Source: a virus. Taken from it: a stretch of DNA of 29,538 nt. The stretch spans positions 1 through 29,538 of the IMG/VR virus record IMGVR_UViG_3300047365_000288; one strand, 5' to 3'. The notes beneath the pieces were generated by a model that had not been told where the DNA came from, searched no databases, and saw nothing but the letters and a program-made list of their open reading frames with translations. Made by a program: the position numbers and the translations under genes. This document shows positions 20,523 through 27,669 of this stretch, piece by piece; position 1 is the stretch's first letter; each line of letters opens with the position of its first letter.

Positions 20523-20615
20523 TTATAGAGAATTATCGTCACTTGTTTCAATCTTTACAGGTTCGTTCCAAGAGTCTTCCCAATAGATATAATCATTAGA
20601 ACTGATAGTCGTCAT
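20523..20615 (-). CDS. possible 30-residue microprotein
   Basis: MTTISSNDYIYWEDSWNEPV then an acidic end. It fills the gap between two genes and starts 20 bases inside the upstream gene's 3' end. It has no family match and could be chance. Confidence 0.35.
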   Translation of the reverse strand: MTTISSNDYIYWEDSWNEPVKIETSDDNSL

Positions 20616-20757
20616 ATTCATCTAGATCTTGTAGTGATTTAACATTCTTGAGATTTACTCTCGGTTCTTGGTTACGTTGCTTTTTCTTTTTAAACTGCAA
20701 CTTTCTCCGGCGTTCGCCTTCGTCTAGGGCCTTCTCTGGCTTGCTCGACTTTTTCAT
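20596..20757 (-). CDS. 53-residue highly basic protein
   Basis: Starts at the ATG at 20757: MKKSSKPEKALDEGERRRKL, then FKKKKQRNQEPRVNLKN and an acidic end (DLDEYDDYQF). An open frame continues upstream to 20949 but its extra part overlaps the 83-residue gene and is Ile/Leu/Gln-biased like a shadow, so the internal start, 19 bases after that gene's stop, is preferred. The composition suggests nucleic-acid binding. Confidence 0.55.
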   Translation of the reverse strand: MKKSSKPEKALDEGERRRKLQFKKKKQRNQEPRVNLKNVKSLQDLDEYDDYQF

Positions 20758-20776
20758 TAGAAAATTTATTTGAAAT

Positions 20777-21028
20777 TTAGTTTTCTGTAGGAGGGGTAAA
20801 TTTGGTATCTTTATACTCCCAGTTATCTCCTGCTGCTGGAGTATTAAGAGTATCTGTTGAACACCATATTGGAGGTGGTGTTGTATTAGGAGTATCGTAA
20901 TATGGATTAGGAGTATACATTGGATAAGCAGGTGGGATATAGGTATCACCTTTAAGAAGTACTACTGCTTCTTCTGCAGTAATTTGCTTTTCGTCTAATA
21001 GTCTTTGTACAATGCTTGCCTTTGTCAT
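20777..21028 (-). CDS. Pro/Thr-rich small protein, 83 residues
   Basis: N-terminal 27 residues form a likely helical domain (MTKASIVQRLLDEKQITAEE, AVVLLKG), similar in look to short SHOCT-like segments. The rest is a Pro/Tyr/Thr/Asn-rich disordered tail (YIPPAYPMYTPNPYYDT and on). Starts 5 bases after the preceding stop. Probably an adapter with an interaction tail. Confidence 0.55.
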   Translation of the reverse strand: MTKASIVQRLLDEKQITAEEAVVLLKGDTYIPPAYPMYTPNPYYDTPNTTPPPIWCSTDTLNTPAAGDNWEYKDTKFTPPTEN

Positions 21029-21033
21029 ATAAT

Positions 21034-21342
21034 TTATATATTATCCGTAATTTTTGTTTCTATCTCTATAATTAATTTATTTAGATCTTCTCTACTCTGC
21101 CACCCTATTACTTGATCTGCACCTTCAACAAATTTTTCTGTTATGAAATCTCCACTTGTATTTAAAATTGCTATTTCAAATAAATTATATTCATTAGGAC
21201 TTCTTAAAGATAATTTAGGCTCACAATAAAAGTGAGGTCCACATACTACTGATAATTTAGTACCATCGTCAAAAGACATGATACCAGCCCATGCAGAACC
21301 CAATGGATGTTGTTTAAATGTTATATCATCAAATGTACTCAT
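21034..21342 (-). CDS. hypothetical protein, 102 residues
   Basis: Not recognised. Beta-rich (FKQHPLGSAWAGIMSFDDGT, KLSVVCGPHFYCEPKLSLRS) with a C-terminal helix. No membrane segment. It lies 12 bases from tRNA-Ser and probably shares its transcript. The compact arrangement with the next gene supports it. Confidence 0.6.
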   Translation of the reverse strand: MSTFDDITFKQHPLGSAWAGIMSFDDGTKLSVVCGPHFYCEPKLSLRSPNEYNLFEIAILNTSGDFITEKFVEGADQVIGWQSREDLNKLIIEIETKITDNI

Positions 21343-21353
21343 AATTTAATTTT

Positions 21354-21439
<86 letters not shown>

Positions 21440-21444
21440 TGTTT

Positions 21445-21543
21445 TTATAGTAGAGGGCCTGCGCTACATGAATAGATAGCAGCTTTCATTCTCTGCTCTT
21501 CTAACCATTTCATATAGGTCCAAATTTGTTTTAATCTTTTCAT
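21445..21543 (-). CDS. possible 32-residue microprotein
   Basis: [20 protein letters not shown] then [12 protein letters not shown]; a basic amphipathic helix. It lies between the KTSC gene (stop 1 base away) and tRNA-Ser, ending 5 bases before the tRNA. Small, but the tight fit favours a real gene. Confidence 0.45.
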   Translation of the reverse strand: MKRLKQIWTYMKWLEEQRMKAAIYSCSAGPLL

Positions 21544-21544
21544 A

Positions 21545-21823
21545 TTAATTATCTAATTGATAATCAGCAGGTGGTAATTCATCTAATAGACTACCTGGTG
21601 CTTTTTCTTCATACTTAGCATATTCATATTCACCTTTAATAAATTCATTAAGTGCCTTGCCTTGAGAATCTGCCATATTAAATTTATCCCATGTATGTGA
21701 ATCAACTGCTTCATAGACATAAGTTGCCCATTTAAAATTAATGGTTAGTGTTTTATCTGCAAAGTTATATGTTGCAGAATCAATAGTTGAACTCTTATAC
21801 CGGGATGTTGTGCTAATTACCAT
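21545..21823 (-). CDS. KTSC-domain protein
   Basis: 92 residues. SRYKSSTIDSATYNFADKTL, TINFKWATYVYEAVD and the A-x-S-x-G-x-x-x-N-x-x-I motif (ADSQGKALNEFIKGEYEY) match the KTSC domain along its length. KTSC domains occur alone or fused to RNA-modifying or ligase-like proteins and in phages; no biochemical function is firm. It lies just beyond the tape measure gene in transcription. Confidence 0.78.
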   Translation of the reverse strand: MVISTTSRYKSSTIDSATYNFADKTLTINFKWATYVYEAVDSHTWDKFNMADSQGKALNEFIKGEYEYAKYEEKAPGSLLDELPPADYQLDN

Positions 21824-21871
21824 AAAATAGAATTTATGAGTTATACTAAAATATCGATAAAAGTTTCTAGA

Positions 21872-24800
21872 TTAACTAAAGAACCCAGAGCCAGATTTCT
21901 TAACTTTAATACCTTGGCTAACAAGCGTAGATTGTAGTTTATTAATTGCAGCAACAACTTGTGTATTATCTCCGCCAGAAGATCTACTTGATGAACCACC
22001 GCCTGTAATTTTCTTAATAGCTCCAGAAATTACTCCTCCAGTTTCAACTTGAGCTGCAGCACCTTCTTCTACACTACCTTTAAATTCTGCTAACATGTCT
22101 GCTAGATTCTGTAACGCCGCCTCAAGTGATTCTCCCATTTGTGCTAATATATCTGAAGGCTCGCCACCTTCTGACAATACACCTAGTGCTTCAAATAAAG
22201 TTCTAAGTTCAGTTACTTTAGCAAGATCCATTGAGTTAATTGATTCAGCAATTGCAGGCATACTTTCTGAAGTCTTAACCATAGTTCCGCCAATTGTTGC
22301 CCATAACGTAGCCTGTTTAGCATAGCCCTCTGCTCTAGCTCCTTCATCAACAGGTCCTAATAACGCGCCGAAGAATTGATTACCTACTTCTGGGTTGTAA
22401 CCATTAATTGCTGTAATAACACCAGGGACAGAATTGCCCATTTTCTCAAAAGTATTTCCAATGGCAGCAATCATCCATCTTTGTTCTTTAATAGCTTGTG
22501 GATCTGCTCCCTCGCCTACATTAGTAAATACTCCAATAATATCTGCCATTTTACCAGCAAACGCTTTAGAGTCCATATTACCTACTATTTCAATAATGGT
22601 TTTTACGGATTCACCTAATTTCTTATATGGTTCGCCAATCATACTAACAATTTCAATACCCTTTTCAAAAGTGGTTTCGCCTCCCCACCATGATGATGTT
22701 TGAGCCTTGCCACCACCAATTGCCATAAGAGTATCTGTTAGAGCCTCGATTAACATTTGAGTATTGGTTTTTATCTTATCTTTTAGACCTTCTGCATTTC
22801 CAATAGTCTGATAACCAGTAATTTTACCGTCTTTATCGTAAATAGGGAACTTTAACTTGGCCATAGCTTCTACACCCTTCGCTAGGTTTAATAGAGGCTC
22901 ACCAATACCCGTTACAATTGCAATACCTTTTTCAATAGTGGATTTACCACCCCACCATGAACCATTCTGCGCGTTTGGATTACTTCCAATTTCCTGGAAT
23001 GTACCTGTAAGTGAACCAACTAACATTTGAGTATTGTCAGCAACTGCTTTAGCATCGTCTACGTTAAATTGTCTATAACCTGTAGCTTTACCCTCTTTAT
23101 CAAAACCAGTTGGGAATTTAAGCAATGCCATATCTTGTACACCGCCTGCAATATTACTTAGGGCTTGTCCCATGTTCATTACAGATTTAATACCCATTTG
23201 AACAGCACCGCCACCTGATAAGAAGCCTAATAGACCGCCTGAACTTGGTTTACCAAAATCAACCGTTATTGGATTACCATCCGGGCCTAGAATTTCTTGT
23301 TCACCACCCATTCCAATCTTAGCGAAAGGAACTGCAAGTGAACCAACCATCATCATTGTATTAGTAATTACTTTCTTGAATGCATCACCACCAATAGTCT
23401 CAAATGATGTTGGGTTACCTTCTTTATCAAAAGCAGTTGGGAATTTAAGGTTGGCCATAGCCTGAACACCTTTAGCAATACCTGTAAGTGCCTTACCCAT
23501 ATTTAGAGTTGATGCAACACCTACTGCAACTGTATTCTTTTTACCTAAGCCAAATAAGCCGCCACCGCCACCTCCAAATTTAACTTTAGTAATTGTGCCG
23601 TCTGCGCCTAGAACTTCCATCTCTTCACCAGCACCAATTTTATGGAATGGTACTGCTAATGTACCTAACATTAACGAGATATTTTTACCTAGTTCTGGTA
23701 AATCAAGCCCCTCATTCTGTAGTTTAGCAAATCTTTTAAGACCAAGACCAACTGTCATTAAAGCAACACCTGCTGCAACCATTGCGCCTGAACCTAATAA
23801 GATACCTGCTGCTGTCCATGGCCACATAACAAATGCTTCACCAATTGCTTTAAAGACGGGTACTAAACCAGTCTTTTCATCGGTTAGTTTATCAATATTA
23901 CCACCAGATAAAACTTTAGATATAACAGCAATACCCGCTCCTACTGCTAGTAAAGCAACACCTGCAACTATCATTGCTCCAGCCCCTAATGCAATAAACG
24001 CTGGAATTGGTCCTGCTCCTGCAATACCAAAGACTATACCTAGACCGCCAATTAGGGCCATTGTAGCTCCAATCATTGGTAGTGGATCCGGACCTAATGC
24101 TGCTGTAATAATTTTAAAACCTATTCCTATAACTATTAAGGATGCTCCGACAAGTATCATAGCGATAGCTCCTTTCTTAATAAATTGTTCACCAAGGCCA
24201 ATTAATGCAAATCCAGCTGCTAATAGACCTATTACTAAGAGTGCTCCTAAACTTTTAGCAGCCTCTTCACCAGTAATATTGCCAATTATTTTACCAAAGA
24301 ATAGGAGTGAAAGACCTAATACGATAATGGATAAAGAAACCCATAATAATGATTTTGCTCCGTTTTCAATATAATCTCCAGCAATGCCGACTAGTGCAAA
24401 CGCAAGTCCAATTGCAATTACAGTACCCACAACCATTAATACGGTAGTAATGTCTGGCATAAGTACTTGGAATAGAGCTAAAGAAACACCTAATGCTAAA
24501 ATTGATAGACCAGCAAACATAAGCCCTTTACCGGCTTTTTCCATGTTATCTATAACACCAAACTCTTCTAATACATAAAATGCTAATGCAATTGCACCAA
24601 TTACAAATATTGATAAGATAGCACCTTTAATCGCAGGACCTGCAATTATACTAACTAGTGCAAATGTAAGTGATAATGCTAATAGGCCTAATGCAACGTC
24701 TAGGACGGCAGTACCCATGGATTTCATTTTATCTAATACTTTATCTGGAATTGCGTATGCAATTAATGCAATAGTACCTATTAATAAAACACTTACTAAA

Positions 24801-25423
24801 GCTCCCTCGAGTGCGGATTTTGAAATTAAAGTAACTAATGCTAAGGTAGCTGCTAATATCAGTATTGATTTACCGACATCTCCCATCATTTTAACCTTCT
24901 CTAGCTTTTCTTGATCTAAATTCTTAGTACCAAAATTAATACCTGCTATAAGTGCCCTTAATGTAAGTGCTATGAGTGGAGTACCTAATACTGCTACCAT
25001 TAATAATGGGGTGGCTAATACCATATATCCAGCAAACTTTAGTATTGATTTACCGACATCTCCTAGTAGAGTAATACCTGCTGCTAAGCCTTCCATTTTG
25101 GCTTTAACATCTTCTCCAGTATCTTCTAGATTATTTACAGCGTCTACAACAAATTGCAAACCTTTACCAAGAGGTTCCATGGAAGGTGCTAGTATTGCAA
25201 TTGCCATGGCATTCCCTAGACCTCCGCCTACGCTCTTACCCTTTCCGTCTCTAATGTCTTCAATGGCAGTGGCCATAGCGTCCATTCTATCATAGAATTC
25301 GCCACCTACTGCTAATGATACTGCAGTATTTTCAGTATTAACTGCTATTTGACCTAGAACATTGCCCTGGCTACCTAACTTGTCGAAGGCGCCAGCTAAT
25401 GATTTCATGAAATTTTGAGCCAT
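21872..25423 (-). CDS. tape measure protein
   Basis: 1183 residues, by far the longest gene, immediately after the tail assembly genes. The first 550 residues are a run of hydrophobic helical hairpins (LLVIGLLAAGFALIGLGEQF is one), likely the membrane-inserting part. Residues about 570-960 hold a repeated unit of roughly 90-110 residues: NTQMLVGSL-type helix, F-x-x-IG, then GVQAMANLKFPTAFDKEG (near 657), GVQDMALLKFPTGFDKEG (near 768) and GVEAMAKLKFPIYDKDG (near 856), two of them joined by a SWWGG box. A Gly/Ser-rich segment and a basic end follow. Tape measure length sets tail length; at about 0.15 nm per residue this would be near 180 nm. T4 gp29 is the functional counterpart; no clear sequence match. 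An untypical hydrophobicity for the class. Confidence 0.88.
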   Translation of the reverse strand: MAQNFMKSLAGAFDKLGSQGNVLGQIAVNTENTAVSLAVGGEFYDRMDAMATAIEDIRDGKGKSVGGGLGNAMAIAILAPSMEPLGKGLQFVVDAVNNLEDTGEDVKAKMEGLAAGITLLGDVGKSILKFAGYMVLATPLLMVAVLGTPLIALTLRALIAGINFGTKNLDQEKLEKVKMMGDVGKSILILAATLALVTLISKSALEGALVSVLLIGTIALIAYAIPDKVLDKMKSMGTAVLDVALGLLALSLTFALVSIIAGPAIKGAILSIFVIGAIALAFYVLEEFGVIDNMEKAGKGLMFAGLSILALGVSLALFQVLMPDITTVLMVVGTVIAIGLAFALVGIAGDYIENGAKSLLWVSLSIIVLGLSLLFFGKIIGNITGEEAAKSLGALLVIGLLAAGFALIGLGEQFIKKGAIAMILVGASLIVIGIGFKIITAALGPDPLPMIGATMALIGGLGIVFGIAGAGPIPAFIALGAGAMIVAGVALLAVGAGIAVISKVLSGGNIDKLTDEKTGLVPVFKAIGEAFVMWPWTAAGILLGSGAMVAAGVALMTVGLGLKRFAKLQNEGLDLPELGKNISLMLGTLAVPFHKIGAGEEMEVLGADGTITKVKFGGGGGGLFGLGKKNTVAVGVASTLNMGKALTGIAKGVQAMANLKFPTAFDKEGNPTSFETIGGDAFKKVITNTMMMVGSLAVPFAKIGMGGEQEILGPDGNPITVDFGKPSSGGLLGFLSGGGAVQMGIKSVMNMGQALSNIAGGVQDMALLKFPTGFDKEGKATGYRQFNVDDAKAVADNTQMLVGSLTGTFQEIGSNPNAQNGSWWGGKSTIEKGIAIVTGIGEPLLNLAKGVEAMAKLKFPIYDKDGKITGYQTIGNAEGLKDKIKTNTQMLIEALTDTLMAIGGGKAQTSSWWGGETTFEKGIEIVSMIGEPYKKLGESVKTIIEIVGNMDSKAFAGKMADIIGVFTNVGEGADPQAIKEQRWMIAAIGNTFEKMGNSVPGVITAINGYNPEVGNQFFGALLGPVDEGARAEGYAKQATLWATIGGTMVKTSESMPAIAESINSMDLAKVTELRTLFEALGVLSEGGEPSDILAQMGESLEAALQNLADMLAEFKGSVEEGAAAQVETGGVISGAIKKITGGGSSSRSSGGDNTQVVAAINKLQSTLVSQGIKVKKSGSGFFS

Positions 25424-25455
25424 GTATAAGTACCGCTGATTATTTTTTAGTATAT

Positions 25456-25485
25456 AGGAACACCACTGTAAAAAGTGGTGCTCCT
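25456..25485. other. perfect hairpin between the gp51-like and tape measure genes
   Basis: AGGA-A-CACCACT / AGTGGTG-C-TCCT with a 6-base loop: 11 paired bases and one A-C mismatch. No T-run follows on the minus strand, so it is a poor terminator; a partial attenuator or a transcript-processing or stabilising structure ahead of the tape measure gene is more likely. Confidence 0.5.
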
Positions 25486-25505
25486 TATTACTATATTATA
25501 TATCT

Positions 25506-25817
25506 CTACAACTTCGGCATCTTAATAGATGGAGTCTTGAGAGATGGGGTGCTTGGCATCTTAGGCGGTTTATATTGAGATCTCATTGATGACATCTGAC
25601 TCGCCTGTTGTTCTTGTTGCTCCCCTTGCTGTTTATTCTTATTCTTGATGTATTCCGAAAGATTCTTAACGTAGTACCAAAATTCGTAGTAATACATATT
25701 TTCAATCTCGCTCGGTTGCATCCTAAGATGAATACCCAGGTAGAACTTTGTCTTAAAGTAATTCTCCAGCGAGATCTGAAATAATGAAAAGACTTTTGAT
25801 GCCACCTGGGAACTCAA
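25506..25817 (-). CDS. gp51-like tail/baseplate assembly protein, possible frameshift product
   Basis: Open frame with TTG at 25817, GTG at 25805 and first ATG only at 25721; up to 103 residues. The core FYLGIHLRMQPSEIENMYYY, EFWYYVKNLSEYIKNK resembles the small T4-like gp51/tail-chaperone group that follows gp26 in many T4-like phages; the C-terminus is a Gln-rich and then Pro/Lys/Ser-rich tail (SLKTPSIKMPKL). It overlaps the gp26-like gene by up to 65 bases in the +1 frame. With no good start codon in the conserved part, it is probably made by a +1 shift at the end of the gp26-like gene, giving a fusion of about 416 residues. Separate translation from TTG, GTG or ATG remains possible. Confidence 0.6.
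   Translation of the reverse strand: MSSQVASKVFSLFQISLENYFKTKFYLGIHLRMQPSEIENMYYYEFWYYVKNLSEYIKNKNKQQGEQQEQQASQMSSMRSQYKPPKMPSTPSLKTPSIKMPKL
25753..25767 (-). other. candidate +1 programmed frameshift site (CTT TAA)
   Basis: Codons read GGA GAA TTA CTT TAA G. Slippage of the Leu tRNA from CTT to TTT puts the ribosome at AAG in the gp51-like frame, which is open through here. A purine-rich GGAGAA lies 3 bases before CTT, the same geometry as the prfB site (AGGGGG, 3 bases, CTT, then TGA C). Confidence 0.5.
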
Positions 25818-26757
25818 GAGGGGCTTTCACCAACTCTCCTTCAAAGGTAGTTTCTAGTGTAGTAGATACACCAATTTTCATTCTTTCAGCCAATCTATAG
25901 ATTACCATGAACTTTTTCTCATCCCATGCTTTATAGTCAACTTCGTGTTGGAAAATCTTACTTAAACCTAAAGTTCTCCAATCTGGTTGCATATAAGGCA
26001 ATACCTGAATAAATGCTCTATCAAAATCTTGATCTTTTTCTTGTCTATCTTTAAGATATGAAGTAATCTCTTGCATAACACCAATTGTAGGTGGTTTCAT
26101 TCTAACTTCACCAGCAGAACGTGTTTTGATTACATAAGTTCTTTCTTTTTCAGAATAATATCTTTCGATTTCTTCATCAATTTCACTTGGAACTAAATTC
26201 TTAACAGCTAATTCAACGTCAACTTGTTTTTTAGTTTTTTCAGTTTTACCCTTTAAGACTAATTTATTCTCAGGTTCTGGAAATGTTAAATCTCTGACAC
26301 TTAATAGAACTACAATTCTATCCTCTTCTAAAAGATCTTTCCAAGAAAGTCTTTTCTTATTTGCAGACATTTGCATACAAGTTTCAATAATAGAATTTAA
26401 CTTTTCTTCCATATCAATATAGTTATTTTCATCCATTGTAGAAAAGTGTCTAATCTCAGCTGCTTTTGCAGATCTAATTTTAATTACACTATCTTTAGGA
26501 TAAAATTTACCCATTGATGGTAAAGTCTCTTGGTCTAATATGTGCCATCCTAATGCAGAATCAGATGATTGTGCTTTGTCTGGTCCAAAATCTGACATAT
26601 TAACCCTTCCTAATCCACTAGAATCAACTGCAGCTTCAATACCAGCAGCATCACTATTTGTAGATTCGACATTAGCTTTATTAATATTATCTTTAGCTTC
26701 TAAAGCTTTTGCCATTTTTTGCTCTTCAGGAGTCATTTTGTTTTTGTCTTCGCTCAT
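25753..26757 (-). CDS. T4 gp26-like baseplate hub / tail assembly protein
   Basis: 334 residues. LPSMGKFYPKDSVIKIRS and AAEIRHFSTMDE, then KRLSWKDLLEEDRIVVLLSV with RDLTFPEPE, match the T4_baseplate (gp26) family's L-P-S-x-G-x-x-Y and D-x-x-x-L-L-x-x-R motifs. The N-terminal 70 residues are acidic/Gln-rich and probably flexible. T4 gp26 (208 residues) is a baseplate hub subunit; in its position between tube and tape measure this protein also matches the slot of tail assembly chaperones in other phages. It ends ...LAGELL at a CTT-TAA site that may recode. The start is 2 bases after the ribbon-helix-helix gene. Confidence 0.8.
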   Translation of the reverse strand: MSEDKNKMTPEEQKMAKALEAKDNINKANVESTNSDAAGIEAAVDSSGLGRVNMSDFGPDKAQSSDSALGWHILDQETLPSMGKFYPKDSVIKIRSAKAAEIRHFSTMDENNYIDMEEKLNSIIETCMQMSANKKRLSWKDLLEEDRIVVLLSVRDLTFPEPENKLVLKGKTEKTKKQVDVELAVKNLVPSEIDEEIERYYSEKERTYVIKTRSAGEVRMKPPTIGVMQEITSYLKDRQEKDQDFDRAFIQVLPYMQPDWRTLGLSKIFQHEVDYKAWDEKKFMVIYRLAERMKIGVSTTLETTFEGELVKAPLEFPGGIKSLFIISDLAGELL

Positions 26758-26759
26758 TT

Positions 26760-26978
26760 TTATTTGCTTTTTAAGTTTTTAAGATTTTGTTTAATGTAGG
26801 ATCTTTGCTCTACATCTCTTCTACTAAGTTCTTCCTGTATTAAATTACGGATAAACGCACTGACGGATATTGGTCTAATTTCACGATCTAGAGCCTCATT
26901 CAAGATGACTCTATTGACTTCGCGAACTTCGTCCTCTGTCAGTAGAACCTGTAGTTTTTTTGTTAGTTTATCACTCAT
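26760..26978 (-). CDS. ribbon-helix-helix-like small protein
   Basis: 72 residues. KKLQVLLTEDEVREVNRVI, then ISVSAFIRNLIQEELSRR, is the strand-helix-helix pattern of MetJ/Arc-type proteins, where SVSAFIRNLI is the second helix. It would bind DNA as a dimer via its N-terminal strand. Odd place: between tail tube and gp26-like genes, just after a terminator. It may be a regulator of tail genes, or a structural protein that borrowed the fold. Confidence 0.65.
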   Translation of the reverse strand: MSDKLTKKLQVLLTEDEVREVNRVILNEALDREIRPISVSAFIRNLIQEELSRRDVEQRSYIKQNLKNLKSK

Positions 26979-27020
26979 AATCTCTTATTATTAGGATATT
27001 ATATTATGTTTTTTAAGTTT

Positions 27021-27054
27021 AAAAAAAGAAGGAATTCGTAGAATCCCTTCTTTT
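27021..27054 (-). terminator. Rho-independent terminator after the tail tube gene
   Basis: On the minus strand AAAAGAAGGGATTC / GAATTCCTTCTTTT (one C-A mismatch, 3-base TAC turn) is followed by a T-run. It lies 20 bases past the tube stop, separating the abundant tube mRNA from the less-needed assembly genes. Confidence 0.85.
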
Positions 27055-27073
27055 ATTAGTTTCTAAATTAAAT

Positions 27074-27631
27074 TTAATTCAATTCTTCTGAGTAAGTATC
27101 ACACTTCCATGTTACTTCTAATGCTTGTGCATCAGCAGTCTCATAGTTAAGTTCTGCTACTAGGTTAACACCTGATGTAATGAAACAATCATCTAATGTG
27201 ATTTTTCTGTAGATGTCACCTTCTCTGTTGAACTGAACAACAACGATTGTACCAACATAATTCTTTTTAAGACCCATTTCGCCAGTTTCCGGATTGTAAG
27301 CCGCTCTGTACCATTGTCTCATTGATTTATATAAGTACGCTTGGTTTGAATCGTTCAGGTTTAACGTAAAGTTGATTGTAATGTCAACAGCAGTTTGTCC
27401 AGGCATACCTGCGTATGATCTGTCAGCAAACTTATACTTTTGACCGATTGCATCAACAGCCGGAGCTAATGCGTCTAAACCAGAGATTGAATTAACGTGT
27501 TGTAAAAATAACTCCTGTCCTGCAACACCTGCTGGAGGTAATAATGTCACCTCAAATAGGTTAGCTTGTACTGGTTCGAAATTTCTACCCTTCTTGCTAG
27601 TTTGGTCCTCTGAATAATGTGGTAAAGCCAT
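27074..27631 (-). CDS. tail tube protein (gp19-like)
   Basis: 185 residues. FEPVQANLFEVTLLPPAG, LQHVNSISGLDALAPAVD, KYKFADRSYAGMPGQTAVDI and NFTLNLNDSNQAYLYKSMRQ-WY are the standard tube-fold order (the tube protein of T4 is 163 residues). The C-terminal half ends with the conserved SGVNLVAEL-NYETADAQALEVTWKCD pattern, a beta-strand pair. It polymerises as hexamer rings forming the inner tail tube around the tape measure. A TATAAATA box lies 17 bases upstream and a terminator follows, giving a single-gene high-expression unit. Confidence 0.93.
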   Translation of the reverse strand: MALPHYSEDQTSKKGRNFEPVQANLFEVTLLPPAGVAGQELFLQHVNSISGLDALAPAVDAIGQKYKFADRSYAGMPGQTAVDITINFTLNLNDSNQAYLYKSMRQWYRAAYNPETGEMGLKKNYVGTIVVVQFNREGDIYRKITLDDCFITSGVNLVAELNYETADAQALEVTWKCDTYSEELN

Positions 27632-27648
27632 ATCTTAATTTTCTATTT

Positions 27649-27656
27649 TATTTATA
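27649..27656 (-). promoter_or_regulatory. T4-late-like promoter box TATAAATA before the tail tube
   Basis: Exact TATAAATA on the minus strand in the 38-base gap between the sheath stop and the tube start. It would put the transcript start near 27643 and a leader of about 12 nt. It is one of two exact matches in gaps of this window. Confidence 0.5.
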
Positions 27657-27669
27657 TATCTTTGTTTTC

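Noticed and set aside
20758-20949. N-terminal extension of the 53-residue basic protein
   Set aside because: Overlaps the 83-residue gene and is Ile/Leu/Gln-biased; the internal ATG at 20757 gives normal spacing.
21003-21030. TATAAATT as a late promoter before the 83-residue gene
   Set aside because: It lies within the last codons of the preceding gene and touches the ATG, leaving no room for a leader.
23595-25295. Long rightward open frames (up to 259 codons) inside the tape measure gene
   Set aside because: Pro/Ala/Ile-rich antisense shadows of the low-complexity, hydrophobic tape measure sequence; no starts with context, no domain pattern, and overlap with a well-supported gene.
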